From Paratrimastix pyriformis (taxonomy: Eukaryota > Preaxostyla > Paratrimastigidae): a DNA stretch of 64,000 bases. The first letter of the stretch is position 1; each line of letters begins with the position of its first letter. Under the pieces are notes generated by a model. The model worked only from the letters and a program-made list of their open reading frames with translations. It was not told where the DNA came from and made no database searches. The position numbers and the translations under genes were made by a program. Shown here piece by piece: positions 42,348-52,916 of the stretch. Where the stretch lies: positions 1,092,775 to 1,156,774 of the forward strand of contig JAPMOS010000003.1 in assembly GCA_027972325.1 (NCBI GenBank), written 5' to 3'.

Positions 42348-44369
42348 GGGTCCGGCCCCCCTTAATGTACCTAAGAATTGGAAAAACCCCATTTTGACGC
42401 CCTTCCGGTCTCCACCACCTCCCACCCGTCCACCGGAGGCCCAACCTGAATTGCGCAGTATAAAGAGGCCGAGTGGGGCTACACACAGGTATCTTGAGTT
42501 CCCTCCGGGGGGGGTCGGGGGGATGGTGACACCACACAGAACCATCGAGGGGTCATTTGGTCTGGAGACCAAATGGGTTAGGTCCGTTATAGGATGGGGG
42601 GATGCAGCCGTCGGGTCGACGGGGCCGGGGGCCGGGGGAGGAGGAGTGGTGTGCTGAACGCGAGGAGAGTTGGGTCTGCCACTCGGCAGGGTGTCGCGTT
42701 TCGAGTCGATCAACCATGTGACCCCCCGGGCGGCCACCTCCCCTTGATGCGAACCCCTCGATGGGGGCGATCCGGAGCGGGCCGCCTCTTTCAACCGTCG
42801 CACTCGTGAGCCCTCAGCCCGAGACCCTGCCGGAGGATCAGTGGCAGATTGCACCTTCACGAACCCGGACAGGGTCGTGACGATGGGGCAGGGGTGCGAA
42901 AAAGTTGACAGGGAGGCGAGTTCGGGCCAGCCTGGGGGCGCGGGCGGGGTGGCCGGGCTTCCCCGGGCACCGAGGTGAGGGAGCCTCTAGTGAACGCGCC
43001 GACTTGGGGGCATGGGGCTGGGCGCATCGGGCCAGGAGGCGGGCCTAGTGATGACCGACACCCTCCGAACGACCCAGCAGCATGACACCGGGGCAAACTC
43101 CGAGGGACCCTACAGCGGGGGCCGGGAAGTCAATGGTCTTTTCTCGCAATAATGTAGCAAGGGTGCCTTCCCTCAATGCACCGAGGGTGTTTGGACTCCC
43201 CTGCGAAGCACCCGAGCCGCTTCGAGGTCAAAACCTGATATCGCCCATCGATGTCTTGTGTGGTCGCGGGTCGGACTCGATCACCGCGGATCAATTTCAC
43301 CTTATGTCCGTTCGAGAAGACCACGAGGACGTCCGAACGCCAAGAGAAATTTCCTTTCCGGCCCCTTCGAACCGGCTGAATGGCGGGCGCAACCTTGTCA
43401 AAAATTTGAATTTTTCAAAACCTTAGGTACATTAAGGGGGCCACGAGAATCCGGGACGATGATAGGGTTCCGGAAGTCTCACCCAAAAAACGCAGCCATC
43501 TCCCAACTATCTCAAATGGATGGCCATTAGGGGTGCTGCCGAATGGGCACACCCAAAGCACACCCAAGAGCACCTCCCACCTGAACCGCCGGCCGAAGCA
43601 ATATTACCCCCTGGTTCTCATTGTTGTTTTTTCTCCCGTGAAAACTGCCCAAAGACAGACGAGTGAGGTATCCACTTTGTTTTTCGTGTCGTGTGCTGTG
43701 AAAACAAGACAAAGAAACTAAATTACACAGATCGTTTGAGCCACTGACCACGCAGCTGAGCGTGATGCCGATGAGCTTAATCGGAATGTGTTGTGGTTGA
43801 GGAAACCAAAGAAAGAAGACCACAACTTGAGGTAAAGCAAACGGAGGATTCGGAGGGAACTTTGCAACACGAGAATGCGAGTTTGCGTTCATGCAGGTTT
43901 CACGGCGAGAATGGGAGAAAATATCGCACGATGTGGTTCCGTCACTATCCTCTAATTGATGCACTGCGGTTTTTCTAAAGAAAAAATCTTTTGTAAGCAA
44001 GCACGTGAGTCACCCGCATTCAAATATGCCAGGATCGCTTTTACAAAGGTTCTAGTCCCTCTCTCCGTTTCGGCTGGTATTTTCCCGTTTGTTGGGTCGT
44101 TCACTGGAGAGGAAGTTTCGACCCACGGCCCGCGGTGCCCTTCAATATTCACTTGCGGGAGATTCTATTCCTTCAGAGAAAAGGGGGTCATTTGGGACGG
44201 GATTTTTTTGCTCAGATGGCGAAATGTGCGGGGAAGTTTGGTGAGGTCTGGCTAGCAGGGTTGGTTTTATGGGTCAATTGGTATTCAGGTGCGGGGGATA
44301 AACGGGGGTCATTTGGGATTGGTTTTCGCAAGATCATCGGGGCCGTCCCGATATCGCGTAGCCACTCCC
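42348..44369. mobile_element. Insertion within the MITE-family end (AATT flanks)
   Basis: Splits the terminal sequence after aatt at 42,347, which resumes with aatttagtacag at 44,370. It contains an inverted pair ccttaatgtacctaag (42,360) and cttaggtacattaagg (43,421). It has no recognisable protein; 43,443-44,369 shows nothing coding. Confidence 0.55.
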
Positions 44370-44605
44370 AATTTAGTACAGTGCATAATTTAGTACACTA
44401 CCCCGAAAAATCGGAAAACCAGACCCCGTAGGGGAAAATTTTGGGAAAAACTGTGCTCGCAGTACAAATTTTCCTGATGGTCGACCGTGCCCAAGCAAAC
44501 CCAGCTCTGTTGAAACACATCCCCCAGCCGCCGAAAAGTCCTGGGTGCGCAAGGCCTCTTGTGCAGTTGACCCCCTACACCCACCTCCCCACCCCACGCA
44601 TTCCA

Positions 44606-45477
44606 TTTTTTTTTTTAATCAAACCCAACCCAGAAACCGAGATTACTGGGCAGGTGCAGGCTCCCATTGGCGGCCCAGGGCCTAGGCCCCTGACCACCCG
44701 ACGCTGGCCCGCCCTTTGGCGGGTACAGCGCCTCTCAGCCCACCCTCCCTCCCCTTTTCGGGGAGGGTGGGCTCTGACCCTCAGGGAGATCGGTCTCAGC
44801 TCACGCGCAATCCGGAAAGTTTCTCCCCACTTTTTCGTGCTTATTTTTGCCTTCTTCCATTCTCTCTCTGTCCAAACATCCAAAATTCCCATTTCCGCCG
44901 CCAGCTCGCACTCTCCTTTGTAATAGGCTTTCGGATTACAAAGACACTCGAGCCTCCTCGCCACTTTCTTCCGAACTTCCCTTGCAATGATAGTACAGTT
45001 CTTCCCCCGTTTACCCACTTCTCCAAATTGAACCCCACGCAACCCTGCCTGCCTTGTCATCATTCCTTTCATTTTCACAAAGGCTTCTTCATCCACCGGG
45101 AATTTCTCCTCGCACAGTATTCTCCACCATAATTACTCCCACCGCCCATGGGGCATTCCCGGACCTCTGACTCCGTCTTTCCAGAAATTCGCTCGCCAGA
45201 ACTTGAAGGTCCCTGATTCAAACACCGCAATCTCCCGAACCACCGCGTCGATCTTTTCCTTTACGATCGCTTTCCGGATAATATCCAATCCAGTCCCCAC
45301 CCCGTCTTTGTTTGGCATTCCAGATCCGTATGGGATCACCATCACACACCTCATGGCTCTCGGGTTCTTCAGCCTTTCGGCGATTCTCCGAGCTGATCCA
45401 TTGCCACCTGTTCGTATTCAGGGTTCGCAAAGCCAAGAGCTCGCTATCCTCAACTCTCTCCAGTCCATCGAACATTC
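44606..45477 (-). mobile_element. LINE 3' fragment, minus strand, with poly-A
   Basis: A poly-A of 11 (as T on plus, 44,606-44,616) ends a fragment that reads, minus strand, FDGLERVEDSELL, a frameshifted FANPEY site, MRCVMVIPYGSGMPN, FESGTFKFWRANFWKDG, VRKKVARRLECLCNPKAYYK and AAEMGILDVWTEREWKKAK. Closest to the fragment at 38,016-39,072. 5'-truncated at a polypyrimidine tract; several frameshifts. Confidence 0.75.
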
Positions 45478-45716
45478 CTCCTTCCTTCATCCCTCCTTCC
45501 TTCCTGTATTCCCTCATTCCATCCAATCCATTCCCCATCCTCCCCCTTCCATCCCTCCCTTCCCACCCCCATCCTCCTCCACCCATCCTCCCCCTCCCAC
45601 CCAATCCTCCCTCCTCCCCATCCCCCTCCCCCTCCCCTCCCTCCATCCTTCCTTCCTCCCCCCTCCCCCCCCTCCCCCCCTCCCCCCCCCCTCCCCCCTC
45701 CCCCCCCCCCTCCGCT
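45477..45716. repeat. Polypyrimidine (C/T) tract
   Basis: About 240 bases, nearly all C and T, similar in style to 40,018-40,290. Confidence 0.85.
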
Positions 45717-45807
45717 CAAAGCAGAGGCTCAAATGGGGGATCGAGGGATCGACAGTGTTGAATATGCTTGGTGGCGCGCAGCGTTTTTGCACAGACAAAT
45801 TTTAATA

Positions 45808-47865
45808 ACGTGGGGGTGAAAAACCCGGAAACGGGTTAAAAACCCGGACATGGAAGAACCGCCTCCCAGCCCAAGCAAGCTTCTTCTCACTGCTGAGTAC
45901 CGTCAGCTTAAGCCAATTTCGCGTGCAGTTAAGCTCGTAAAGGACGGGAAGTGTTCCGTCCCAGATGCGGCATCTCTTGTGCGAAAAACCCCCAGGCCGT
46001 TTACAGAGCTCTGGACGCCAGGGCGAACGGCCGCGAGGAAGGGGTGAACGGAAGGCAACCTCTGGTGACTCCCGAAATGTGCGCACGCTTGCACGACAAG
46101 GTGGAAGCGGAAAATCAGGCAGGTTTGACCCTTTTGCGCCCCTCGCGTCGCCCTGACCCCACCACCACAGGAAAGTGCATCACCAAGAAGCAGTTCAAGG
46201 ACATGGTCTGCCTCACGTTGCCAACCATAATCAACGTCCCCCAGATCCTCGCCGAGGTGCTGACGGGCCCTACCGGGGACGTATCCCGAGTCCCGGCCCT
46301 CGCCAAACGCACCGTCAAGGCCGTTGCGGCCAAGTGCGAGGTCGTCTTCCAGAAGCCCAGATACGTGGAAAGGTCGGCTCGTCCTGTCTCCTGACGTCCC
46401 TTGTCCGATCTCCAGGCAGAGCCACCGTCTGCCCTTCTCCGTGGTCCAAGAATGGATGATCAAGAACAGGCCCACCATCGAGAGCGCCGCCGCTCCGGAG
46501 CTACTGTTCAACGTCGACGAGACTTCACTTCAACCGGGCAAGGCCGGCGATGAGAAGGTTGCCGTGACCATCGGAGGGACGAAACCGTCCGCGACTCGAC
46601 CCCCAAAGGTCTGGACGTCACCGGTCCTCGACCCCATCCTTCGGCTCCCCCGGTAGCTCCACCACTGCACCTTGATCCTCGGCTGCAGTGCCGCGGGAGA
46701 GAAGGTCCCCGGCTCTCATCCTCGCCAATCTTAAGAAGGAGCCCGCACTCCCTAAAGCGGCCCAGGGCGCCTTCCTGGGCAGCTCCGAGTCGGGGTGGAT
46801 CAACAGCGTCCTGTTCGCGGAATACTCACGAAGGTCTTCATCCCCACGTCAAAGAGGTTCGGGCCACGCTTGGCATCGACGCCAACGCGACTGCCGTCCT
46901 CCTCATGGACAACTACGCGGCCCACACCGAGGCGGTCGAGAGACTGACTCCCCTTCTGGAAAGCGAGCACGTGGTCATCCTCTTCCTTCTGCCCAACAGC
47001 ACCGCGTTCTTGCAGCCCCTCGATCGGACGGTGAATCGAGGTCGGCCACCCCAACCGAATGCAGTGTATGCTCACGTTCTTCCAGACTTTAAGAGCTTGT
47101 TCTACCGCCGCTACGAAGTGATCGAAGAGGAGATGGAGAAAGCCCGCAAGAAGGAAGATGCCCGTGAGAAGGTAGATGCCCGGGTCATTGTCTGTGCCCT
47201 GCTCCTGCATGTGCAACCGTCCAACCACTCGCCCATGGCCCGGCTCGCTTCCATCAGGTGCTGGAGGCCGCCTTCGATGCACTCGGAGGCACTGCCACGC
47301 CCGTTATGGTCCGGAGGGGGTGGTCCCAGTGCGGCCTCTGCCCCTTCGACGTCGACGCGGCCACGACCCACGAATGCGTCATTCCCGCTCCCCGGGTCAC
47401 CCGTCCGACTCACCCGAGGCCCATCATGAACACGCTTGTTCCCCCACAAAACAAGGTCAGGCGGATCGTGCTGGATGACGACACTTCCGAGGAGTCATGG
47501 GACGAGATGGAGAAGCTGGCTGCCATGCCGGCTCGTGTCCCTCCGGCCCCAGAGGCCACTCCCGCCACCCCAGAGGCCACTCCTGCCGGGCGTCGCGCGC
47601 CCCGCAAGCGGGCCGGACAAGCGCGGCCAGCGCCAGTCACTCCTGGTCCCCCCGCCGACGTTCCCGGGGTCAAGGAGGCCTGCTGAAAAATAATTCAAGT
47701 CGACCCTTCTCGTTTTTTTTTTTTGCTCTTCGCTCCCCCTCAAACTGCAACTCGTTTGCGTCTGAGTGCACTGTAAATATGAGGGATATCGAAGAAAAAA
47801 TTTGAAAATTTGAATTCTCCGCTTTCCGGCTTTGCCGCCCGTTTCCGGGTTTTTCACCCCCACGT
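45808..47865 (+). mobile_element. pogo/Tigger-like DNA transposon with perfect 28-bp TIRs
   Basis: The left end (45,808-45,835, starting acgtgggggtgaaaaacccg) and right end (47,838-47,865) are exact inverted repeats of 28 bp, flanked by TA on both sides (45,806-45,807; 47,866-47,867). This is the TA target duplication of the Tc1/mariner-pogo superfamily. Confidence 0.9.
45850..47686 (+). pseudogene. pogo/Tigger-like DDE transposase (frameshifted)
   Basis: ATG at 45,850 begins an N-terminal helix-turn-helix (YRQLKPISRAVKLVKDGKCS). After a frame change it continues with NPQAVYRALDARANGREE and later VPALAKRTVKAVAAKCEVVF. The DDE_1 catalytic region shows FNVDETSL (first D, about 46,516), LLMDNYAAHTE (second D, about 46,908) and PNSTAFLQPLDRTVN (third acidic site, about 47,020). 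A C-terminal WSQCGLCPFDVDAAT and a basic Ala/Pro-rich tail end at a stop near 47,686. At least four changes of frame are needed; one may be an intron near 46,366-46,410. Probably inactive. Confidence 0.8.
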
Positions 47866-47941
47866 TATTGGGGAGACAAAATTTAGTACACCCCCCCGAA
47901 AAAATGCCCACCTGGCCAGTGTACTAAATTATGTCCTATAC

Positions 47942-48330
47942 GTTCCTTTATGATTTTCTGCCTGCTGATTGTCTGGGTGTTGGCTCCTCATTTCCAACAG
48001 CACTCTTCATCTCTAATTTTAGTGCAAGCTCTGCCATTCAATAAGGAGGTGGTCAAATTACCCAGGTGTCTGTTTTTTGGTTTCCGCGAGTTCGGCCGAC
48101 TCCTTCCGTTTTAGTTCAAGAAGCGTTTCCTGATTATGTCGATGCTCTGTTTATTCGATAGTCTGTCTTTTGGTGATTTCACGTTCCCTTTAAGAACACT
48201 TCTTGCGATCGGATCCCCCACAACCCGAGGCGAATCGCACGGTTCTCTCCTCACTTTTCTCCAAGTTCTCCGAGTTTTTCGCACCTGCCCCTGCACCTGC
48301 CCCCACGGAAAAGCCGAAAACTCTTTGACT
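47942..48330 (+). repeat. Repeat R1, copy C, right piece
   Basis: Continues copy C from ctttatgattttctgcctg to ctctttgact, matching copy B 34,200-34,597. Confidence 0.85.
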
Positions 48331-49552
48331 TGCTTCTTTTCCTTCCAATCCTTCTCTTTTGAGTTCACGAAGGTCCGGGCGGATAGGTCCGGGCGAATAG
48401 ATTCCTCTTGGGTATCGGAGGTTGAGTTCAGCTCACCCCCTCGCCGTCTCGCAAACCTTACTCGGGCACCACTTGGCACCGTAGTTCCGAGGTGACGGCC
48501 CTGCACGGGAGCGAACAGGTTCTCTTTGGACGCGGGAGCTTTCCTTCTGCGTGACCCTCGTCCACGATGTTGTCGACTTCGACAATTCGAAGTCCAGGGG
48601 GAGAATGTGTGTTCGCGAAACAGTCTCGGCGGTGCTTGAACTGGGGTTGCGAGCCTCAACGTGACCAAGGGCTCGCAAGGGACTTGCGTGGCCCTGCAAA
48701 ATATGAAGGAGAGAACACGCGCAAAGTGGAGTCGGAACATTCGAGGGCGGCCGTGTCCGGGCGGCCTGCGCGATGAGGGGCCCGAGTGGGCGCTCTCCCT
48801 CCGAAGCTGCTCGGAGCGCTGTGGCGCACCTTTGGCCTTCCGCATCTGCTGCATCTTCGCCTGTTTGCCCTCCAGTGCATTGGTTCATCGTCCGCCAGCC
48901 CCCCTTCCCCCACGACCCCCCCTTCCCCCCCCTTCCCCTCTCCTTCCCCCTCCTCTCCTTCCACTCTCCTTTCCCCTCCTTCCCTCTCCTTCCCCCTCTC
49001 CTTCCCCCTCCCTCCCTCCCTCCCCCCCCCCCCTCCCGCAGCCCAGCCCGCGGGTAGGGCCATCCCATCCACCGGGACCCCTCTCCATCGCCCATTCTGG
49101 CTGTTCGGAGACCACGACTATTGGGCCTCGAGCCCTTGTCGGTAAGTCGGTCAGGCCTCCTCCAGTTGCTTGCCCGTCTCGCTGCATGCCACCACCACCG
49201 GCACCAGCAACAACGACTCGACCGCTTGAGCTGGGGGTGTCCCTGATCTTCTCCTCCTCCCTCCGACTGAGTCCACCTGCGGCCTTTCTTCGCCATCACG
49301 CGTCAGCCGCTAATTTCACTCACAAATCGACGATTGCCCAGGTAGGCGGTTCGGTCCAAGGCCATGGAATGATCTGCGCACAACGTGCCCGAAAGGAAGC
49401 GAGGAGATAAGAAGGATTCTGCGCGCCGGAGAAGGAGATGGACAGATAAGTGGAGCGGTGCCTTTCCTCCCATTCTGGTCTGCTCCGGCCGGAACGCCTT
49501 TTGTGCCCCGGGGTCGAGTTGACCTTCAAGCGTTTGAATTTCTCCGCAGAAG
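48331..49552. other. No clear gene; polypyrimidine tract and LINE leader
   Basis: 48,895-49,035 is a C/T tract. 48,540-48,720 has open frames in both directions without a recognisable family. 49,300-49,552 is probably the 5' UTR of the LINE that follows. Confidence 0.4.
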
Positions 49553-50581
49553 ATGGCTGATTCTGAATCTGTGACTATGTCTGATGTTGAGAAGGAGGCG
49601 GCTGCGCAAGAGGCTCGTGCGCAACAACACAAGCGGGCGGCCGAGAAGAGTGCGGCGGAGGCGGCGGCTCCTGCAAGGATGAGGGAGAGCCCATGCTGGG
49701 ATAAGGTCTGCAGGATTGAGTGCCGCAGACAAAGCGCCCTGAGTTGGGGCCGGCGGCTTGGAGTGATCCTGACGATCTTTTTTGTGATGCAGGCAATTGG
49801 TGCTACGCTTGTGTTCCCGGAAGGGAATCCTTTATCATATGCTGAAATACAAGCGTCTTTCGCTGGCGCCGCGGTGGAGGGGTCGTTCCCCGAATTCTCA
49901 ATTCTATTCGATCGTCCGACGACCGAGCAGTTTGCAAGGGTCGAGGAACTAGGGCAGAAGTTCCATGCTACTGTGAGACCCATTGTGGCGGTGGCGACTG
50001 AATTCAAGCCGGACATCATCACTACAACGCTCTTCAAGGCTACGCTTGCTGGCTTTCCGACGGAGGCCAGTGAAGAGGACGTGGCGACATGGTTGGGAAG
50101 GAAAGGTTTGTGGTGCGCTTGGGAGACGGAGGGTGTTATGGTTTTGGTAGATTCACTGAGGGTGTTCAAGTTAATGCCGGCGATCTTTCAAGTCAGTTTC
50201 TTTGCGGCGGGAGAAGAGGAAATGCCGAAGTGGTTCCCGCACCGGGATGCCAAACCGAGATGGCCCATTACCGTGGTGCCTCCCGAGGTCCGGGTCGAGG
50301 TGCCGCCCAACAAGAGGCTGGCGATGCTGCGTCGTCGGGATCTGGCGACTGTGCCGGCTGTCGAGGCCTGGTTGGCGAGTCTGACGCCTCCAATCCACCC
50401 AGCGACCATTGCCAGGAAGGGGCAGGCCTTCCTGACGGGTCGCTGGGATGGGACATGGTTGTTGGTGGTCGATCCCGAGGAACGAGACCGGCTGGCGAGG
50501 GAGAAGCAGCAGCAGTATGGGGGGCCGCGGACTATCGTTCAGCGAACTGTGGTGCGTGTGGCGGCCAAGGGGTTGCTGTGA
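49553..50581 (+). CDS. LINE ORF1-like protein, 342 codons, intact
   Basis: ATG at 49,553 follows a short leader. The frame is uninterrupted to the TGA at 50,579-50,581. The N-terminus is an Ala/Glu/Arg-rich helix (VEKEAAAQEARAQQHKRAAE), a possible coiled coil. There is a hydrophobic stretch LGVILTIFFVMQAIGATLVF at about residues 69-88. A later block, TLFKATLAGFPTEASEEDVA followed by TWLGRKGLWCAWE, looks like an RRM-type beta-alpha-beta unit. The C-terminus is basic. In other LINEs, ORF1 binds RNA. Assignment as ORF1 comes from its place upstream of the endonuclease/RT region; no family is recognised from sequence alone. It is the only unbroken reading frame of the element. Confidence 0.6.
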   Translation: MADSESVTMSDVEKEAAAQEARAQQHKRAAEKSAAEAAAPARMRESPCWDKVCRIECRRQSALSWGRRLGVILTIFFVMQAIGATLVFPEGNPLSYAEIQASFAGAAVEGSFPEFSILFDRPTTEQFARVEELGQKFHATVRPIVAVATEFKPDIITTTLFKATLAGFPTEASEEDVATWLGRKGLWCAWETEGVMVLVDSLRVFKLMPAIFQVSFFAAGEEEMPKWFPHRDAKPRWPITVVPPEVRVEVPPNKRLAMLRRRDLATVPAVEAWLASLTPPIHPATIARKGQAFLTGRWDGTWLLVVDPEERDRLAREKQQQYGGPRTIVQRTVVRVAAKGLL

Positions 50582-51794
50582 TTTGGTTTGAGGTGTTGTG
50601 TTTTCAATCTGAATCTTTTCTGAAAACATGCCTTGAGCAACCATATATTCATAAAGGGAACGGGATAATTACGACTGGTTGTCCTTACGTGCGGATGGCA
50701 CGTATTGAGCTGGACAAAGACGCAGTAGTGATATCGTCGTTGGGCCGCCGCTCTGGGGGCACGATCGATCTTGTTGATGGAAAGTGGTGGGTGAAGTGGT
50801 GGTTTGTTACACAGACTGGAGAAAATGGGTGTGGACTTGGGCGGCATGATCAGGGGCCAGCTTGCGGGAGGGATGGCTGCTGTATCGGAAATGGGGGAGC
50901 TGTGATAATAGAATAATGTTGGGGACGAACCCAAAGGAAGAAGGTGGTGTAAAGGAAACGTGGCGATCGGTGGGGAATCGGCCAGCCGGCGAGGGCAGCG
51001 CAGAAGGAAGAAGAACGAGTGGATGGGGATCTGATTTGGTGAAAAGAAGGTTGGGGAATTGGAAACAGTGGAATGGGGTGGAACGGACGGTGGAGAAGTC
51101 TGATGGGGCAGTAGCTTGCTGCCAGGTGGAGTACCCCCTGGGGAGGGAATCTTTGGCCGGAGTTGGGCGGATGGGTCTCTGCAGGAGTTGGCAGAGAATG
51201 ATGGCGGTTTGGTGGATCTCCTTTGTGACGATTTTGATCGGTAGTGTTGGTAGGTTGTGTGTGTTCATGCAGGGGCCTTGGTTTTGGAAGACGGCCTGAT
51301 CGACTTGATCCAAGTCGGGGGGGCGGGAATACCACAGGCTCGGGACTCAGGTGAAGGGGGCAGGGCGAGGAAATCATTATTGGACCAAACGAAATCTATT
51401 TGGGGGGGAATCGATGGGTGGGGATCTGTTTACTGGTGGCGCTGGCTCAATGGGGAGAGACGGGCGTGAATCGGAGAGCGTGGTGGGAACTCGGCGCGGC
51501 TCTGAAAGTCGAGGCGGCGTGGAAGGAGTGGGTGTGGATGATGGAGCGGCGGAGGTTTGGGCTTTGGGGGTGGGGGCGGGATCCCAGCTGGCGGACAGGG
51601 AGGATGGAAAGACAGGCAAAGAGACTGGCCCGAAGAGGCGGACGAGGACGAGGTACGGGAGAGAGGCTCTGATGGAAGGGGGAGGGGAAGTGACAGTGAT
51701 GGAGGGATGGTGGAGCGACTGGGCGAGTTGATTGGCGGTGGTGGCGGGCCGGAGGAGGTTGAAGGGGTTGGCGTGTCGCAGGGGCGGGGTCGGG
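50582..51794 (+). other. LINE interior between ORF1 and the protease-like domain
   Basis: Purine-rich with short frames only (for example KDAVVISSLGRRSGGTIDLV near 50,720). Probably the decayed N-terminal part of ORF2 or a spacer. No domain is recognised. Confidence 0.4.
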
Positions 51795-52520
51795 AGGTAC
51801 AGAGGCGTGTGTAATACGTCGGGCCACCGTTGTTGGGTGGCAACAGCCCTTCAAGTGGTGGAAGCTGTGGGGGCCGGACAGTTGTTCGATGTTGTGAGAG
51901 GGTGATTGGGGAGACCGGGTATGGAGCAGGCAATCTGGGAGAAGGGATTGATGGGCTGGATGAGCTTCATGATGGGGATGCAGGGGATGCGGTGGCGGAC
52001 TTGCTGAGGGAAGCTCGGATCCCGACAGGAGCGCGGATGAGGGTGGTGCACGTCTGTCAGGAATGCGGAAGGGTGAGCGAGGGCCGCGAAAGGGAGCGGG
52101 ACTGCCTGGTGGTGCGTCTGGAGGGACGGTGACAGAATGAGTGAAGCGGTCCGGAAGGTGGTGATGGCGGACGGACGGGTGCGGAAGAGGTGCCCAGAGT
52201 GTGGTGCCGATCGGTGGCACGCGCAGGAGGAACGGGCGGTGGGCATGGAGGATGTCATGGTGGTCCAGGTGGTTCGCGATCGGCGGGACGGCAGGGTGGA
52301 CCAGTCGCAGTGGCGGGTGCAGCCGGACCCCGTGGAAGTTCTTGGCACGAATTACCGCCTGGAGGCGGCGGCGGAGTTCTGCGAAAGGAGAGGAGGGGCG
52401 ACATTGGGTGGCGGTGAAGAGGATTGAAGGGGCATGGTGGCGCTTCGATGACAGCGTGGTGAGGGAGGTGGGCGAGGAAGAGACGAAGAATGGCGACATC
52501 TTTCTTTATGGCGGGGGCAG
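51795..52520 (+). pseudogene. Ubiquitin-specific protease (peptidase C19)-like domain in a LINE
   Basis: Four USP landmarks occur in order. A Cys box, NTSGHRCWVATALQVVEAVG, has the candidate nucleophile Cys at 51,831-51,833. Two zinc-finger CxxC pairs follow (VCQECGRVSEG at about 52,050; RCPECGADRWHAQEE at about 52,188), then MVVQVVR where USPs have their LKRF strand. The His box reads GRHWVAVKRIEGAWWRFDDS (52,394-52,453), with the candidate catalytic His and downstream Asp, followed by FLYG. In USP enzymes these form the Cys-His-Asp triad and the fingers that grip ubiquitin. The four parts fall in three reading frames, so this copy is broken. It lies about 400 bases upstream of the endonuclease domain. 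An OTU or ULP fold would not explain the paired CxxC fingers. Confidence 0.65.
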
Positions 52521-52916
52521 GGATGGGGTCGAGAATGCAGCGTTCGATGTGGGGACCGGCTTTGGAGGGAGCAAAAGAAGGGGGGCAGGGCACAAGGGGG
52601 ACGAAGGGGAGACGGGTAAGGCGGGGAGAGGTGAAGACCTGGAGGAGCATGAGGTGGGGCAGTCCGGGGTGCGCCCGGTAACGGGACTCCTACCCGGGGT
52701 GCCCAGGTATCCTGGGGACGGGATGAGCAGAAAGGCCAGGAAGAAGCGCGGGAAGAAGGACGCGACAAGGAAGAAGGCAGGTGGCAAAGATGAGGGATAT
52801 CGAGAAGACATATGACGAGAAGGCGGAGGAGGAATTCCAGGGGGGTGGAGAAGTGGTGCCAGGGCAAGAAGGAGGCCAACCTGAGGGCGGGGCTGCCGGC
52901 GAGGGAGGAGGGAAGG

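Larger units (their letters stand above)
42332..47941. mobile_element. Composite 5.6-kb insertion with cgtataggacataatt TIRs, interrupting R1
   Basis: The left end cgtataggacataatt (42,332) and right end aattatgtcctatacg (to about 47,941) match the ends of the MITE-like element at 39,940-40,369. The flanks on both sides continue repeat R1. Inside are a second insertion (42,348-44,369), a LINE fragment and a pogo-like element. Confidence 0.75.
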
